Shown here piece after piece: positions 43,888 to 53,755 of a DNA stretch of 64,000 nt. Every line of letters starts with the position of its first letter. Positions within the stretch are counted from its first letter, which is position 1. The translations under genes and the position numbers were made by a program. The stretch spans positions 215,778-279,777 of the forward strand of contig NZ_FNGV01000007.1 in the NCBI RefSeq assembly GCF_900103215.1, given 5' to 3'. This DNA is from Kriegella aquimaris (lineage in GTDB: Bacteria > Bacteroidota > Bacteroidia > Flavobacteriales > Flavobacteriaceae). A model generated the notes under the pieces. That model saw nothing but the letters and a program-made list of their open reading frames with translations. It ran no database searches and had not been told where the DNA came from.

Positions 43888-44967
43888 GTGACCATTATAG
43901 ATAAATACATATTAAAGCGCTACCTGGTCACTTTCGGGGTCATGTTGTTGTTGTTTATCCCCATTGGTATTATGGCCAACCTCGCCGAGCAGATCGGTAA
44001 AATGATAGACAATGAGGCACCGGCCAATGAAATTATCATCTATTATCTCAACTTCACCATATATATAGGTAGTCTTCTATTTCCAATTTTTCTTTTCCTA
44101 TCGATAATTTTCTTTACCTCCAAATTGGCCAGCAACACTGAAATTGTGGCCATTCTAAGTTCGGGCGTTTCCTTTGGTCGGTTTTTAAGACCTTATTTGT
44201 TCGGTGCAACCATTATAGCCGTACTTATGTTGGTAATGGCCATGTTTATCGTTCCCAATGCGAGCCAAGGCTATAATGAATTTAAATATAAGTACCTTAA
44301 AAAAGGAAAGAAGGACCGGATTACCAGTAATATCTTCAATCAATTGAATGAAACCGATTATATCTACGTAAGCACTTTTGATCCGGCTAGACAAATCGGT
44401 TATAATTTTACCTTCGAGCGTTTTAATAAAGATAATAATTTGGACTTCAAGATTTCGGCAACCAACATTCGTTGGATTGAAAAAGACAGCTTGTACCGGT
44501 TGACTTCGTATAACAAACGCCGTTTAATAGGTGATACCGCCATCGTAGAAACCAAACGAAGACTTGATACGCTCTTTTCGTTCAAAATAGATGACCTTAC
44601 ACCAGTTTCATATATCGCCGAGACAAAGAACTTGTTCGAACTGAATAAATTTATTAGGGAACAAAGGCGCAAAGGCGCTTCCAATATAAATAGTTATGTT
44701 CTTGTAAAATATAAACGTTGGGCATTACCTATTACCGCTTTCATTCTTACGATTATTGCGGTTGCCGTTTCTTCGGTAAAGCGACGGGGAGGAATGGGGA
44801 TAAACTTGGCCTTTGGTATCGGCGTAGCTTTTATTTATATCTTTTTTGATAAGGTTTTCGGAACTTTGGCCGAACAGTCGGGATTTTCACCGCTATTAGC
44901 AGTAATCATACCCAACATAGTTTTTGGTGTACTCGCCCTTTATCTATTACAGCAGGCTAAAAGATAG
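43888..44967 (+). CDS. LptF/LptG family permease
   Basis: 359 residues starting at GTG 43888, one base after the tgt stop. Six transmembrane helices: TIIDKYILKRYLVTFGVMLLLFIPIGI, then two in 55-120, a periplasmic jellyroll-like part (about 125-270), and three helices at the C-terminus (KRWALPITAFILTIIAVAVSSVKRRGGMGINLAFGIGVAFIYIFFD). It is the inner-membrane part of the lipopolysaccharide export complex (YjgP/YjgQ). Whether it is LptF or LptG cannot be decided here. Confidence 0.88.
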   Translation: MTIIDKYILKRYLVTFGVMLLLFIPIGIMANLAEQIGKMIDNEAPANEIIIYYLNFTIYIGSLLFPIFLFLSIIFFTSKLASNTEIVAILSSGVSFGRFLRPYLFGATIIAVLMLVMAMFIVPNASQGYNEFKYKYLKKGKKDRITSNIFNQLNETDYIYVSTFDPARQIGYNFTFERFNKDNNLDFKISATNIRWIEKDSLYRLTSYNKRRLIGDTAIVETKRRLDTLFSFKIDDLTPVSYIAETKNLFELNKFIREQRRKGASNINSYVLVKYKRWALPITAFILTIIAVAVSSVKRRGGMGINLAFGIGVAFIYIFFDKVFGTLAEQSGFSPLLAVIIPNIVFGVLALYLLQQAKR

Positions 44968-45104
44968 CCATTGCTACGAAAATACCGCCTCAAATGATTT
45001 AGATTGTGCAAAGTTTATCAAGACGTCGGTTACCTTACAATATCATTTTTAAAAATTAGCGAATTAAAATAGAGATATGGATCGACCGTAGTCTTTTAAA
45101 ATTT

Positions 45105-45112
45105 TATATTTG
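45105..45112 (+). promoter_or_regulatory. -7 element of accA
   Basis: TATATTTG, followed by C, matches TAnnTTTG about 32 bases before the accA ATG. A TTTG -33 is not evident 19-20 bases upstream. Confidence 0.45.
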
Positions 45113-45143
45113 CCTGTACAAACAAACGAAACTTACCAAATTC

Positions 45144-46097
45144 ATGGAATATCTTGATTTTGAATTACCTATTAAAGAGCTTGAAGATCAGCTTGATAAA
45201 TGTATGGTAATCGGTGAAGAAAGCGATGTAGACGTGTCTGAGACCTGCAAGCAAATTGAAAAAAAGCTTACGGAAACCAGAAAAGAAATATATAAAAACT
45301 TGACCGCTTGGCAGCGGGTTCAGTTGTCACGACATCCTAACCGACCTTATACCTTAGACTATATAAATGCCATTTGTGGCGATACCTTTTTAGAACTTCA
45401 TGGCGATAGAAATGTAAGGGACGATAAGGCGATGATAGGAGGCTTGGGTAAGATAGGTGACCAAAGCTATATGTTCGTCGGTCAACAAAAAGGCTACAAT
45501 ACCAAAACTAGACAGTATCGAAATTTTGGAATGGCCAATCCTGAAGGATATCGAAAAGCATTGCGATTAATGAAGTCTGCCGAAAAGTTCGGGGTTCCCG
45601 TGGTTTGTCTTATCGATACTCCTGGAGCGTATCCCGGTATAGAGGCTGAAGAACGTGGACAAGGAGAGGCTATTGCCCGAAATATACTTGAAATGACCCG
45701 TTTGAAAGTGCCGATTATCGTTGTTATAATTGGAGAAGGTGCTTCTGGTGGAGCTTTGGGTATAGGCGTTGGAGATCGTGTCTTGATGTTGGAAAATACT
45801 TGGTATTCCGTTATTTCGCCAGAATCTTGTTCTTCGATACTATGGCGAAGCTGGGAATACAAAGAGCAGGCAGCAGAAGCATTGAAGCTGACCGCTACCG
45901 ATATGAAAAAGTTGAAATTAATCGATGAGATCGTTCGAGAACCTGCGGGTGGTGCGCATAGCCAACGCGAGAAGACTTTTGAAATCGTAAAAAATAAAAT
46001 TATTTCCCATTTTCAAGAGCTGGAAAAGTTATCACCAAAACAATTAGTTCATTCGCGCATGGAAAAGTATGCCGCAATGGGTGTTTTTAACGGGTGA
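45144..46097 (+). CDS. accA: acetyl-CoA carboxylase carboxyltransferase subunit alpha
   Basis: 317 residues, the normal length. Start [17 protein letters not shown] is the typical AccA N-terminus. Carboxyltransferase motifs include [48 protein letters not shown] and [33 protein letters not shown]. It transfers CO2 from biotin to acetyl-CoA with AccD for fatty acid synthesis. Confidence 0.97.
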   Translation: MEYLDFELPIKELEDQLDKCMVIGEESDVDVSETCKQIEKKLTETRKEIYKNLTAWQRVQLSRHPNRPYTLDYINAICGDTFLELHGDRNVRDDKAMIGGLGKIGDQSYMFVGQQKGYNTKTRQYRNFGMANPEGYRKALRLMKSAEKFGVPVVCLIDTPGAYPGIEAEERGQGEAIARNILEMTRLKVPIIVVIIGEGASGGALGIGVGDRVLMLENTWYSVISPESCSSILWRSWEYKEQAAEALKLTATDMKKLKLIDEIVREPAGGAHSQREKTFEIVKNKIISHFQELEKLSPKQLVHSRMEKYAAMGVFNG

Positions 46098-46187
46098 TAA
46101 GCGGTTTTGTCAAGCCGAACTAAATCCACTAAATTATTTACTTCATTTTTTTAAGTTGTTAACACGTTTTCGTAACTTATCAACAAG

Positions 46188-46209
46188 ATAATTGTTGATC
46201 AAGTGTGAA
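46188..46209. promoter_or_regulatory. inverted repeat and DnaA-box-like site upstream of dnaB
   Basis: ATCAACAA (46189-46196), five bases, TTGTTGAT (46202-46209) is a perfect 8-bp inverted repeat. TTATCAACA at 46188-46196 is one base from the DnaA box TTATCCACA. It lies about 60 bp upstream of the dnaB start. Confidence 0.35.
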
Positions 46210-46265
46210 CAACGTTCATACCTTGCGTAAAGTTAACTCAAGGTTAATTGTATACTTTCGTAGTC

Positions 46266-47810
46266 ATGGAAAAATCGAATCCACTTGTTGGTCGTAAGAT
46301 AGACAAATCAACTATCATAAATCTGGAGAGGGGTAAAATACCACCTCAATCTGTTGATTTAGAAGAGGTTGTGTTGGGGGCGATGATGATTGACAAAAAG
46401 GGAGTCGATGAAGTAATAGATATCCTACATCCTGATGCTTTTTATAAGGATGCACACCGATTTATCTACGAAGCCATCTTTACATTGTTCGAAACTTCGG
46501 AACCGGTCGATTTATTAACCGTTTCATCCCAGTTAAAGAAAGATGGAAAGCTCGAGGCAATTGGAGGTGATTTTTATCTGATAAAACTTACACAAAAAGT
46601 AGCTTCTTCCGCACATATTGAATTTCATGCAAGAATAATCTTACAAAAATTCATTCAAAGAAGCCTAATTAAGATTTCGAATGAAATAATCGAAGCTGCC
46701 TACGATGAAGGTACCGATGTATTTGATTTATTGGATACTGCGGAATCGAAATTGTACGAAGTCACCCAAGGAAACTTAAAGCGATCTGCCGAAACAGCGC
46801 AGAATTTGGTCATACAAGCCAAGAAAAGAATTGAAGAAATTGCCAATAAGGAAGGTTTGAGTGGAATACCTTCCGGTTTTGACAAACTAGACCGTCTTAC
46901 TTCCGGTTGGCAGCCCAGTGATTTGGTAATCGTTGCAGCACGCCCAGGTATGGGTAAAACGGCTCTGACGTTATCCATGGCACGTAATATTGCTGTTAAT
47001 TCAAATATTCCGGTAGCTTTCTTTTCTTTAGAAATGTCATCGGTTCAATTGATAACCCGTTTGATCTCATCGGAAACGGGACTCTCCTCTGAAAAGCTAC
47101 GTACCGGTAAATTGGAGAAGCACGAGTGGGAACAACTGAACGTAAAAGTAAAGACACTTGAAACGGCACCATTGTTTATCGATGATACCCCTTCACTTTC
47201 CATTTTCGACCTTAGGGCGAAAGCAAGACGATTGGCATCACAGCATGGTATTCGCATGATTATTATTGATTACTTGCAATTGATGACGGCCGGGGGCAGT
47301 CAAAAAGGAGGAAATAGGGAGCAAGAAATTTCTACCATATCACGAAACTTGAAAGCTTTGGCCAAAGAACTTAATGTGCCCGTTATTGCACTTTCCCAGT
47401 TATCTAGGGCTGTAGAGACGCGTGGGGGTAGTAAAAGACCGATTCTTTCCGATTTACGGGAATCAGGGGCTATTGAACAGGATGCGGATATTGTTTCCTT
47501 TATTTATAGACCTGAGTATTACAAAATTGACGAATGGGATGATGAAGAACGAACACCGACACAAGGGCAAGCGGAATTTATCGTTGCGAAACACCGTAAC
47601 GGTGGACTGGAAAACATTCGATTGAAGTTTATCGGTAACTTGGGTAAATTCGATAACTTGGATGATTTTGATTCTCCTTTTGAGTTCCAGTCGAAAATGA
47701 ATGCCGAAGATGAAAATCCGTTCTTGACCAAAAACCTGCCCAATGCCGACGAGGCATTTGGGAGCTCAATGAACACTAGGCCAGATGCCGACGACGATGT
47801 ACCCTTTTGA
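46266..47810 (+). CDS. dnaB: replicative DNA helicase
   Basis: 514 residues from ATG 46266 (MEKSNPLVG); the in-frame codon at 46248 adds six residues. N-terminal primase-interacting domain (PPQSVDLEEVVLGAMMIDKKGVDEV), RecA-like core with Walker A AARPGMGKTALTL, H2 strand IRMIIIDYLQLM, and RGGSKRPILSDLRESGAIEQDADIVSFIYRPEYY. It unwinds DNA at the replication fork. The acidic C-terminus ends NTRPDADDDVPF. Confidence 0.97.
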   Translation: MEKSNPLVGRKIDKSTIINLERGKIPPQSVDLEEVVLGAMMIDKKGVDEVIDILHPDAFYKDAHRFIYEAIFTLFETSEPVDLLTVSSQLKKDGKLEAIGGDFYLIKLTQKVASSAHIEFHARIILQKFIQRSLIKISNEIIEAAYDEGTDVFDLLDTAESKLYEVTQGNLKRSAETAQNLVIQAKKRIEEIANKEGLSGIPSGFDKLDRLTSGWQPSDLVIVAARPGMGKTALTLSMARNIAVNSNIPVAFFSLEMSSVQLITRLISSETGLSSEKLRTGKLEKHEWEQLNVKVKTLETAPLFIDDTPSLSIFDLRAKARRLASQHGIRMIIIDYLQLMTAGGSQKGGNREQEISTISRNLKALAKELNVPVIALSQLSRAVETRGGSKRPILSDLRESGAIEQDADIVSFIYRPEYYKIDEWDDEERTPTQGQAEFIVAKHRNGGLENIRLKFIGNLGKFDNLDDFDSPFEFQSKMNAEDENPFLTKNLPNADEAFGSSMNTRPDADDDVPF

Positions 47811-47921
47811 TCGGTACACTTAGTTGGTTTTGACAAGACGAAGGTTTAACGCTACTTTAAATTTAAAACACTATTTTTTCATGTAACTTTGAGAATATTT
47901 CAATAGCAAGATCAAGTTTGT

Positions 47922-49184
47922 ATGCGAAAGATTTTGATTGCTTATCTCTTTTTTACACTCACTTCACCAATTTTAGCGAGTTCCATTCTTATTCCCATGG
48001 ATGCCGAAGGCCAAAAGAATCACTTAAAAGCCTATGGAATTACCTATTGGGTACTCTCCAAACAACAAAAGGTGCAGTGGCTCTTAAATTATCGTGGGGG
48101 ATCGTTTCTGTTGCCCGATGGGGAGACCATTCGAAAAGAATGTCAAATACGGGGGGTCTCGTTCGAAATTTTATCTGATGCCCAAGCGCAAGGAATTTTG
48201 GAAGCCATCAGTAGTCCTTCCCAAAATCAAGAAGCTGTAATATTAGAGAAGGCTCCAAAGGTTGCCGTATATTCTCCTAAAGGAAATCAACCTTGGGACG
48301 ATGCCGTGACCATGGTCTTGACCTATGCCGAAATTCCCTACGTCACCGTTTATGATGAAGAGGTTTTAGATGATAAATTGGTATTGTATGACTGGTTGCA
48401 CCTGCATCACGAAGATTTCACCGGGCAATACGGCAAATTCTATGGTGCTTATCGGGCGGCACCTTGGTATATAGAAGGCAAGAAAGAGGCAGAAAGCTTG
48501 GCCTTGAAATTAGGTTTTGATAAGGTTTCCGATGAAAAAGGGGCGGTGGCCGAAAAAATAAGGAACTATGTAATCGGAGGCGGATTTATGTTTGCGATGT
48601 GTTCCGCGACGGATAGTTTCGATATCGCATTGGCGGCTGATGGTATAGATATTTGTGAGCCCATGTTCGATGGTGACCCTTCCGATGCCGATTACCAAAG
48701 CAAACTGGATTTCCGTAGAACTTTTGCATTTCAAGATTTTACTTTGGAAAGAAATCCGCTGCGTTATGAGTTTTCGTCTATTGATATGACAGATAAAAGG
48801 AAAAATGTGCCCAAAGAATCAGATTATTTTTCTTTGATGGATTTTTCTGCCAAATGGGATCCCGTACCTACGATGTTATGTCAAAACCATACTGCATTGG
48901 TCAAAGGTTTTATGGGGCAGACGACCGCTTTTTCAAGAGAGCAGGTCAAGGCGACGGTAATGGTATTGGGCGAAAATAGAATTAACGGGGAAGCTCGTTA
49001 TATTCACGGTATAAAAGGAAAAGGGTTTTTTACATTTTACGGTGGTCACGACCCCGAAGATTATCAGCATAGGGTAGGGGACCCCAAAACGGAATTAGAG
49101 CTGCACCCCACATCGCCCGGCTATCGGTTAATTTTGAATAATGTGTTGTTTCCGGCTGCTCGGAAGAAAAAACAGAAGACCTAA
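47922..49184 (+). CDS. secreted protein of unknown function (commonly labelled asparagine synthetase B)
   Basis: 420 residues with a signal peptide (ends near residue 19, PILASS). No N-terminal cysteine nucleophile, PP-loop ATPase or other asparagine synthetase element is visible; as I recall it, proteins of this type next to dnaB in flavobacteria carry the asparagine synthetase B name in databases, which looks mistaken. The sequence contains a Rossmann-like or amidotransferase-like stretch (PKVAVYSPKGNQPWDDAVTMVLTYAEIPYVTVYDEEVL) and GGGFMFAMCSATDSFDIALAADG around a cysteine, and HGIKGKGFFTFYGGHDPEDYQH near the end, a pattern reminiscent of class I glutamine-amidotransferase-like (ThuA/GATase) folds. 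Function unknown. Confidence 0.6.
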   Translation: MRKILIAYLFFTLTSPILASSILIPMDAEGQKNHLKAYGITYWVLSKQQKVQWLLNYRGGSFLLPDGETIRKECQIRGVSFEILSDAQAQGILEAISSPSQNQEAVILEKAPKVAVYSPKGNQPWDDAVTMVLTYAEIPYVTVYDEEVLDDKLVLYDWLHLHHEDFTGQYGKFYGAYRAAPWYIEGKKEAESLALKLGFDKVSDEKGAVAEKIRNYVIGGGFMFAMCSATDSFDIALAADGIDICEPMFDGDPSDADYQSKLDFRRTFAFQDFTLERNPLRYEFSSIDMTDKRKNVPKESDYFSLMDFSAKWDPVPTMLCQNHTALVKGFMGQTTAFSREQVKATVMVLGENRINGEARYIHGIKGKGFFTFYGGHDPEDYQHRVGDPKTELELHPTSPGYRLILNNVLFPAARKKKQKT

Positions 49185-49219
49185 AAACCACTCCGGTTTA
49201 AACCTGGTGTTACCCCATC

Positions 49220-51424
49220 TTAGTAACAATCCATTTTGATTTGTTTGCGATTCTGGTAAAAGCTCAGGTCTTTCTTTAAATACCGATTACAAATAGATTG
49301 AAGTTCATTGAGCACTTCCTTTTGCATGGCAATCGAACCGCAAATCATTACACAGCCCTTTTTTCGTAATACTTTCGCAATCTGTTCCCCATCTTGTTTT
49401 ATAAGATGTTGTACGTATTTCTTTTCGGTCTGGGTTCGTGAGTATGCGGGAATAAAGGTTGTTAAACTGCCACTTTCCAAAGCGTTGTCGATAAAAGGTT
49501 TGTAAAGTTTTAAGGAGTCCTCGGTACGGCCTCCCCAGTATAAATGAATTTCATTTTTTCTTGAATTACTTCTAATCATTCCCAAAAAGGGTCCGATACC
49601 CGTGCCCGTCGCAATCAATACTGTTTTCTTTGCTTTTTTTGGAAAATGGAAATTTTTGTTTGCTACCACCGACGCGGAAAAGGTCGTACCCTTTTCTAAT
49701 TGCAGCAAATAGTTGGAACAAAGCCCCTCCGGATGTCTTTTGACGCTGATGGTGAAAATGTTGTCATCTAATTTTCCCAAAGAGTACAATCGTTCCTGTT
49801 CGCCAGAACCCGGAACAATCGAGAGCAGATCGCCTGAATTGGCTTGCGCGCCGTTAGTGTTTTTTAAGGTCAACAAAAAGGTGTCATCTATCATATCTTG
49901 AGCTTCTGTTTTCTCTAGAACGATAAATGGAGATTTATGACTTTTCTCAGCCAACTTTGTTGGTTTCGTAAGGCGAATGTTAAGCCCGACCAAATTTCCC
50001 CAAGCCGTGGCCCAATTGGTATATGCTTCGAAAGACCTGTCATTAACAGTATGAACTTGCGCGATTAAAGCATTCGCTTTGGGAGTAGTTTGTAAAAGCT
50101 TGTTGGTTTCATAAGCAAATTCACAAAAATGAGGGTATGAGGTCGACCCAAAGCCTACTACACTAAAATGATAAGGTTGTTTTTGAATATGTTTCTTCAG
50201 TAAGGTTTCAAACTTTATGGCGCTACTTGGCGCTTCGCCCTGCCCGTATGTGGCCGTTATAACCACAAGATGTTCCATGCTTTTGAAGGTGGTATAATCG
50301 TCCATCATGGCGAGGTAACTTTTCTTGCCCAAGGCCAAAAGTTGACTATGCAGTAATTGGGCATATTGTAGGGTCGTACCCCCTTCCGAGCCAACAAGAA
50401 TTACAAACCGTGCCTTTTCTTTTGGGACTGTATTCTTAATATTGGTCTTAGGTCTTTTAAAATATACTGCAAAACCTGTGAACATTAAAAAGGGAACGGC
50501 TAGGCTTCCAAGCCCCAAGACAATGGACCATAAAATAGTACCTTGACCAGTATGCAATACAGTCGCCCATTCGGAAGCCAAGGTCACCATCGGATATTTC
50601 TTCTCACTTATTGGCGCACCTGTGTATTGGTTGAGCAAAACCTCTTTATTTTTTAATCGAATCAAATAGTAATCTTCAACAAATTCTGAAAAAGGGTATT
50701 CAATATCGCGTAATTCGGAAAGTGGTGTGTTTTTAAGAAGTTCAAAGTTGGTGTAATCGAGTAAGGGTTCTTCTTGTAAATTATCAAAATCAATTTCGTG
50801 CGTTATAAATGTTTCAGGAATCAATTGGAAACGGAGCAATGAAAGATAAACGCCCGAAAGTGCCAGAATCACAATAGGTATCAATACAATACGAGAGTAT
50901 ACCACATGCTGGTATTGCGCATAATTTTCACGCACCACCGAAGAGAAAAAACGTTGGATGCCTCCTTGCCGTTTCGCAATAAGAACAATACCGGAGACAG
51001 CAATAAAAAATAGAAGTAATGAGGCCAGGCCTATAAAAAGCCGCCCTGGAGTTTTTAAAAAAAGGGAACGATGAAGATTGGTTGCAAATTGATAAATAGG
51101 AGCCTTTTCGATTATAGGTCCAAGTTTATCGCCTGTAATCGGGTCAATATAAAAAGATTCGTTCTTACTGTCAATAATTACCGTAGCGCTGACAAATCCG
51201 TTTTGGTCTTGCGAAACACTAATTACATCATCGTACCTGGCATTTATATTGGCGAGGGTTTCAGCAAGTGAAAGCCCCTCAGCATTCGATATGCTGTAGG
51301 GCTGTAGCTTATTGTTTATGGGTTCCACCGACAATATAACCCCAGTGATCGATGCCACAAGAAGAAATAGAGAAGATGAAACAGCCAAGATTAAATGGCT
51401 GTATCGCCAAATGGAAAGGGTCAT
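49220..51424 (-). CDS. PepSY-membrane, flavodoxin and NADPH-flavin reductase fusion
   Basis: 734 residues in three parts. Residues 1-330 are a PepSY-associated four-helix membrane module (YSHLILAVSSSLFLLVASITGVILS, LHRSLFLKTPGRLFIGLASLLLFFIAVSGIVLI, LHTGQGTILWSIVLGLGSLAVPFLMFTG). Residues 342-480 are a flavodoxin (RFVILVGSEGGTTLQYAQLLHSQL, VVITATYGQGEAPSSA). Residues 500-734 are an FAD/NADPH-binding domain (RHPEGLCSNYLLQLEKG, VLIATGTGIGPFLGMIR, WGGRTEDSLKLYKPFI, CGSIAMQKEVLNELQ) as in sulfite reductase alpha chains. It should pass electrons from NADPH across or to the membrane, a good candidate ferric-siderophore or metal reductase. Last gene of the iron-type locus. Confidence 0.88.
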   Translation of the reverse strand: MTLSIWRYSHLILAVSSSLFLLVASITGVILSVEPINNKLQPYSISNAEGLSLAETLANINARYDDVISVSQDQNGFVSATVIIDSKNESFYIDPITGDKLGPIIEKAPIYQFATNLHRSLFLKTPGRLFIGLASLLLFFIAVSGIVLIAKRQGGIQRFFSSVVRENYAQYQHVVYSRIVLIPIVILALSGVYLSLLRFQLIPETFITHEIDFDNLQEEPLLDYTNFELLKNTPLSELRDIEYPFSEFVEDYYLIRLKNKEVLLNQYTGAPISEKKYPMVTLASEWATVLHTGQGTILWSIVLGLGSLAVPFLMFTGFAVYFKRPKTNIKNTVPKEKARFVILVGSEGGTTLQYAQLLHSQLLALGKKSYLAMMDDYTTFKSMEHLVVITATYGQGEAPSSAIKFETLLKKHIQKQPYHFSVVGFGSTSYPHFCEFAYETNKLLQTTPKANALIAQVHTVNDRSFEAYTNWATAWGNLVGLNIRLTKPTKLAEKSHKSPFIVLEKTEAQDMIDDTFLLTLKNTNGAQANSGDLLSIVPGSGEQERLYSLGKLDDNIFTISVKRHPEGLCSNYLLQLEKGTTFSASVVANKNFHFPKKAKKTVLIATGTGIGPFLGMIRSNSRKNEIHLYWGGRTEDSLKLYKPFIDNALESGSLTTFIPAYSRTQTEKKYVQHLIKQDGEQIAKVLRKKGCVMICGSIAMQKEVLNELQSICNRYLKKDLSFYQNRKQIKMDCY

Positions 51425-51427
51425 GGA

Positions 51428-51928
51428 CTATTTATTTGGCACCATTCTAATATATCGTATGTATCCCTTACCATCAACCTTGTTCTTTATGGTGGCAGAA
51501 TTCAGAGCTATTTCCGCATCTACGGTATAATATTCCTGATTTTCCACCGCAGACTCAAAACGAATGGTATGGCCACTATCAATTTCGGAAGGTTCGAATG
51601 CCAACGAAATAATGTTGCGTTCTCCATTTCCTATAGTGGCGCCGGTAATACCATCAATATTTTCGTTGGATCCATCGCTGAATTTCCACCAATTTTTGAG
51701 GTCGGGAAACCACTCATCATCGTCACCTTGAACATATAGGGTTTTAACATAATTTCCATCTGGATCGATAAGTGACACGACGACATATGCTTTTTCGCCA
51801 GTGTAGTTGATCATTTGGATCATGCACTTAAAGCTTACCGAAGAAGGGGTTTTTACAAATGATGAAGAAATAAGAAAAATAAGCGCTAGGGCTCCAATAC
51901 TTGCAAACTTGTAAGTTAATCGTTTCAT
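51428..51928 (-). CDS. DUF2271 domain periplasmic protein
   Basis: 166 residues with a signal peptide (residues 1-25). The body FKCMIQMINYTGEKAYVVVSLIDPDGNYVKTLYVQGDDDEWFPDLKNWW is the DUF2271 signature, a flavin-related or metal-redox-associated domain. It ends four bases before the PepSY-flavoreductase start. DUF2271 proteins recur next to PepSY reductases in iron loci, so it probably helps the same periplasmic reduction step. Mechanism is unknown. Confidence 0.82.
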   Translation of the reverse strand: MKRLTYKFASIGALALIFLISSSFVKTPSSVSFKCMIQMINYTGEKAYVVVSLIDPDGNYVKTLYVQGDDDEWFPDLKNWWKFSDGSNENIDGITGATIGNGERNIISLAFEPSEIDSGHTIRFESAVENQEYYTVDAEIALNSATIKNKVDGKGYIRYIRMVPNK

Positions 51929-51936
51929 TTTTTTGG

Positions 51937-53439
51937 TTAATTAAGGAATTCTAAATTCACATTGTTCCGTGCCAAAAGTTCATTTTCTTTAGCCAAATCG
52001 AGAGCCGTTTCACCAAATTCGGTGGTAGATTTTACATCGGCGCCAGAAGCAATCAGGTATTTTAATACCTCCGTATTATTGGTCTTCATAGCTGCATAAT
52101 GTAACGCCGTATTCCCTTGATCGTCCTTTAAGTTGATGTCTGCCCCAAAAGCGTTTATTTTTTTAAGCAGGGCGATGTCGTTTTTGTCCACAGCCAAGTG
52201 CCAAACCGTGCTTTTATCGCCCTGTGCTTTTTTGAAATCAAAGCCAGCCTTTGATAATATATTTACCTTTTCATCAAAATTTTTGGGCTTGCCTCTTGTT
52301 TTAAGAAGGTAGTAAGCCAAGTTATTTCCCTTTTTATCTAGAATGGAAATGTCGGCACCCCTTGATATTAGGTACGCTACAATTTCGCCACTATTATTTT
52401 GAACGGCAAGGGCCAATGCCGAATGCCCGTCTTTGTTGGTATGATCAATATTTTTCGTTTTTTCGGACAGGTACTTGATGACTTCTAATTTATTATTTGA
52501 TGCAGCGTTCAATAGGGATGTATTCCCTTCTTCATCAACGGCATTAGGATTGACACCTTTGTCTATAAAATATTGTAAAATAGCAAGGTCATTCGAAGAG
52601 CGGGACAGGTTGTGTAAAGGTGTGATCCCACTTTTGGAGGTGACATTGGCATTGAGGCCGAGTCCTTCCAAATATTCGAAAACTTGCAAGCCGTTACTTC
52701 TTCCTCTTCCGCCCCGACTGGCAAAAAGAATGGCATTTTCTCCCGTAGTTGCATTTTTTGAGGTTGATACCCCGCGTTTTTTTAGTTCTTTTAGAATGGC
52801 AATGTTACCACCTTGTGCCGCGTAATGGAAAAGCCCGTTACCGTCGTTATCGGTAGTATTGATATCAAGACCTTTCCCCAAGAAATAGTCTATTAATTTA
52901 AAATCTTTTGCCCGAGAAATTGCCACTAGAAGGATATCGGCACCGTGGTGGTCTTTTTCATTTTTAAAATCGGCCCCGTTGGCGATAAAAAAATCGAATA
53001 TGGCCGGGTCTTGCTGACCACCGGCTACTGCAAAAGAGCTTACCGAATAACCATGGGAATCTTTAAGATCCAGTTTAGCCCCCTTTTGTACGAGATATTC
53101 CATAGCCTCTAAATTTCCTCTTGAAGCTGCCCAGAAAATATAGGTGCGCGAGTCATGGGTTCTTTTATTGACATCGTTTCCCTTTTCTATGAGATATTTA
53201 ATTGTGCTTATAGGATTTTCTGCAAATAGGGCATAGGTAGTAGCATCGAATCCTCCGCCATTGGCTTCGAAAATGGAATGTCCTTTGCTAATATTAGCCT
53301 CAATATCGGCAATACTTGGTTTTGAAGCCCAGTAGTCACGATCTAAGAAAGGATTTTCCACCTTTTGGGCGGATACCCAAATCAATCCGGTCATAAAAAA
53401 AAGGATCATGATGATGGAACGCTTATAATTTGGTGTCAT
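51937..53439 (-). CDS. exported ankyrin-repeat protein
   Basis: 500 residues. Signal peptide ends near residue 24 (LIWVSAQ). It consists almost wholly of ankyrin repeats of about 33 residues, with consensus features such as DSHGYSVSSFAVAGGQQDPAI, EGNTSLLNAASNNKLEVIKYLSEKT, DGHSALALAVQNNSGEIVAYLISRGADI and QGNTALHYAAMKTNNTEVLKYLIASGADV. Ankyrin arrays bind proteins; here probably in the periplasm. It is first of a three-gene unit with DUF2271 and the PepSY-flavoreductase, from a promoter at 53493-53524. Confidence 0.88.
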   Translation of the reverse strand: MTPNYKRSIIMILFFMTGLIWVSAQKVENPFLDRDYWASKPSIADIEANISKGHSIFEANGGGFDATTYALFAENPISTIKYLIEKGNDVNKRTHDSRTYIFWAASRGNLEAMEYLVQKGAKLDLKDSHGYSVSSFAVAGGQQDPAIFDFFIANGADFKNEKDHHGADILLVAISRAKDFKLIDYFLGKGLDINTTDNDGNGLFHYAAQGGNIAILKELKKRGVSTSKNATTGENAILFASRGGRGRSNGLQVFEYLEGLGLNANVTSKSGITPLHNLSRSSNDLAILQYFIDKGVNPNAVDEEGNTSLLNAASNNKLEVIKYLSEKTKNIDHTNKDGHSALALAVQNNSGEIVAYLISRGADISILDKKGNNLAYYLLKTRGKPKNFDEKVNILSKAGFDFKKAQGDKSTVWHLAVDKNDIALLKKINAFGADINLKDDQGNTALHYAAMKTNNTEVLKYLIASGADVKSTTEFGETALDLAKENELLARNNVNLEFLN

Positions 53440-53492
53440 AGTTTTATGATTTTTTTTTAGAAGTAGTCACAGCTACTTTTTCTGTGTTTGTG

Positions 53493-53524
53493 CAAATATC
53501 AATTTTATTTAGAATAAATCCAAA
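53493..53524 (-). promoter_or_regulatory. promoter of the ankyrin-DUF2271-PepSY unit
   Basis: On the minus strand TTTG (53524-53521), 20 bases, GATATTTG (53500-53493), one base from consensus TAnnTTTG. It lies about 60 bp upstream of the ankyrin start. Confidence 0.55.
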
Positions 53525-53544
53525 TAAAGATAGTGGAATCAATT

Positions 53545-53587
53545 TTCAGACAACTTGATGTATAATTAGTACACCAAGTCATCTGAA
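53545..53587. repeat. imperfect 18-bp inverted repeat
   Basis: TTCAGACAACTTGATGTA and TACACCAAGTCATCTGAA pair at 15 of 18 positions around a 7-nt spacer. There is no T-run on either side, so it is more likely an operator or RNA structure than a terminator. It sits just upstream of the ankyrin-unit promoter. Confidence 0.5.
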
Positions 53588-53755
53588 TATTGTGTAAATA
53601 ATCCCCCATATAATTGGCGCCTCAATTGATTGAATGAGGCCTCAATGATGAAGCCGTAAGCGGTATTAGAACTAAAAATGCTTTCAGGGTCACCTGACGG
53701 GGGCATGGGCATAAAGAATTACTTTGATTCAAAGAATAAAATAACTGCTTTAGAT

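Larger units (their letters stand above)
53440..53755. other. intergenic region with promoter and imperfect palindromes
   Basis: About 315 bp between the DUF4374 gene and the ankyrin gene. It holds the ankyrin-unit promoter, an imperfect 18-bp inverted repeat with 7-nt spacer (53545-53587) and a GCCTCA/TGAGGC inverted repeat near 53620-53641. It may separate receptor from reductase expression. Confidence 0.5.
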
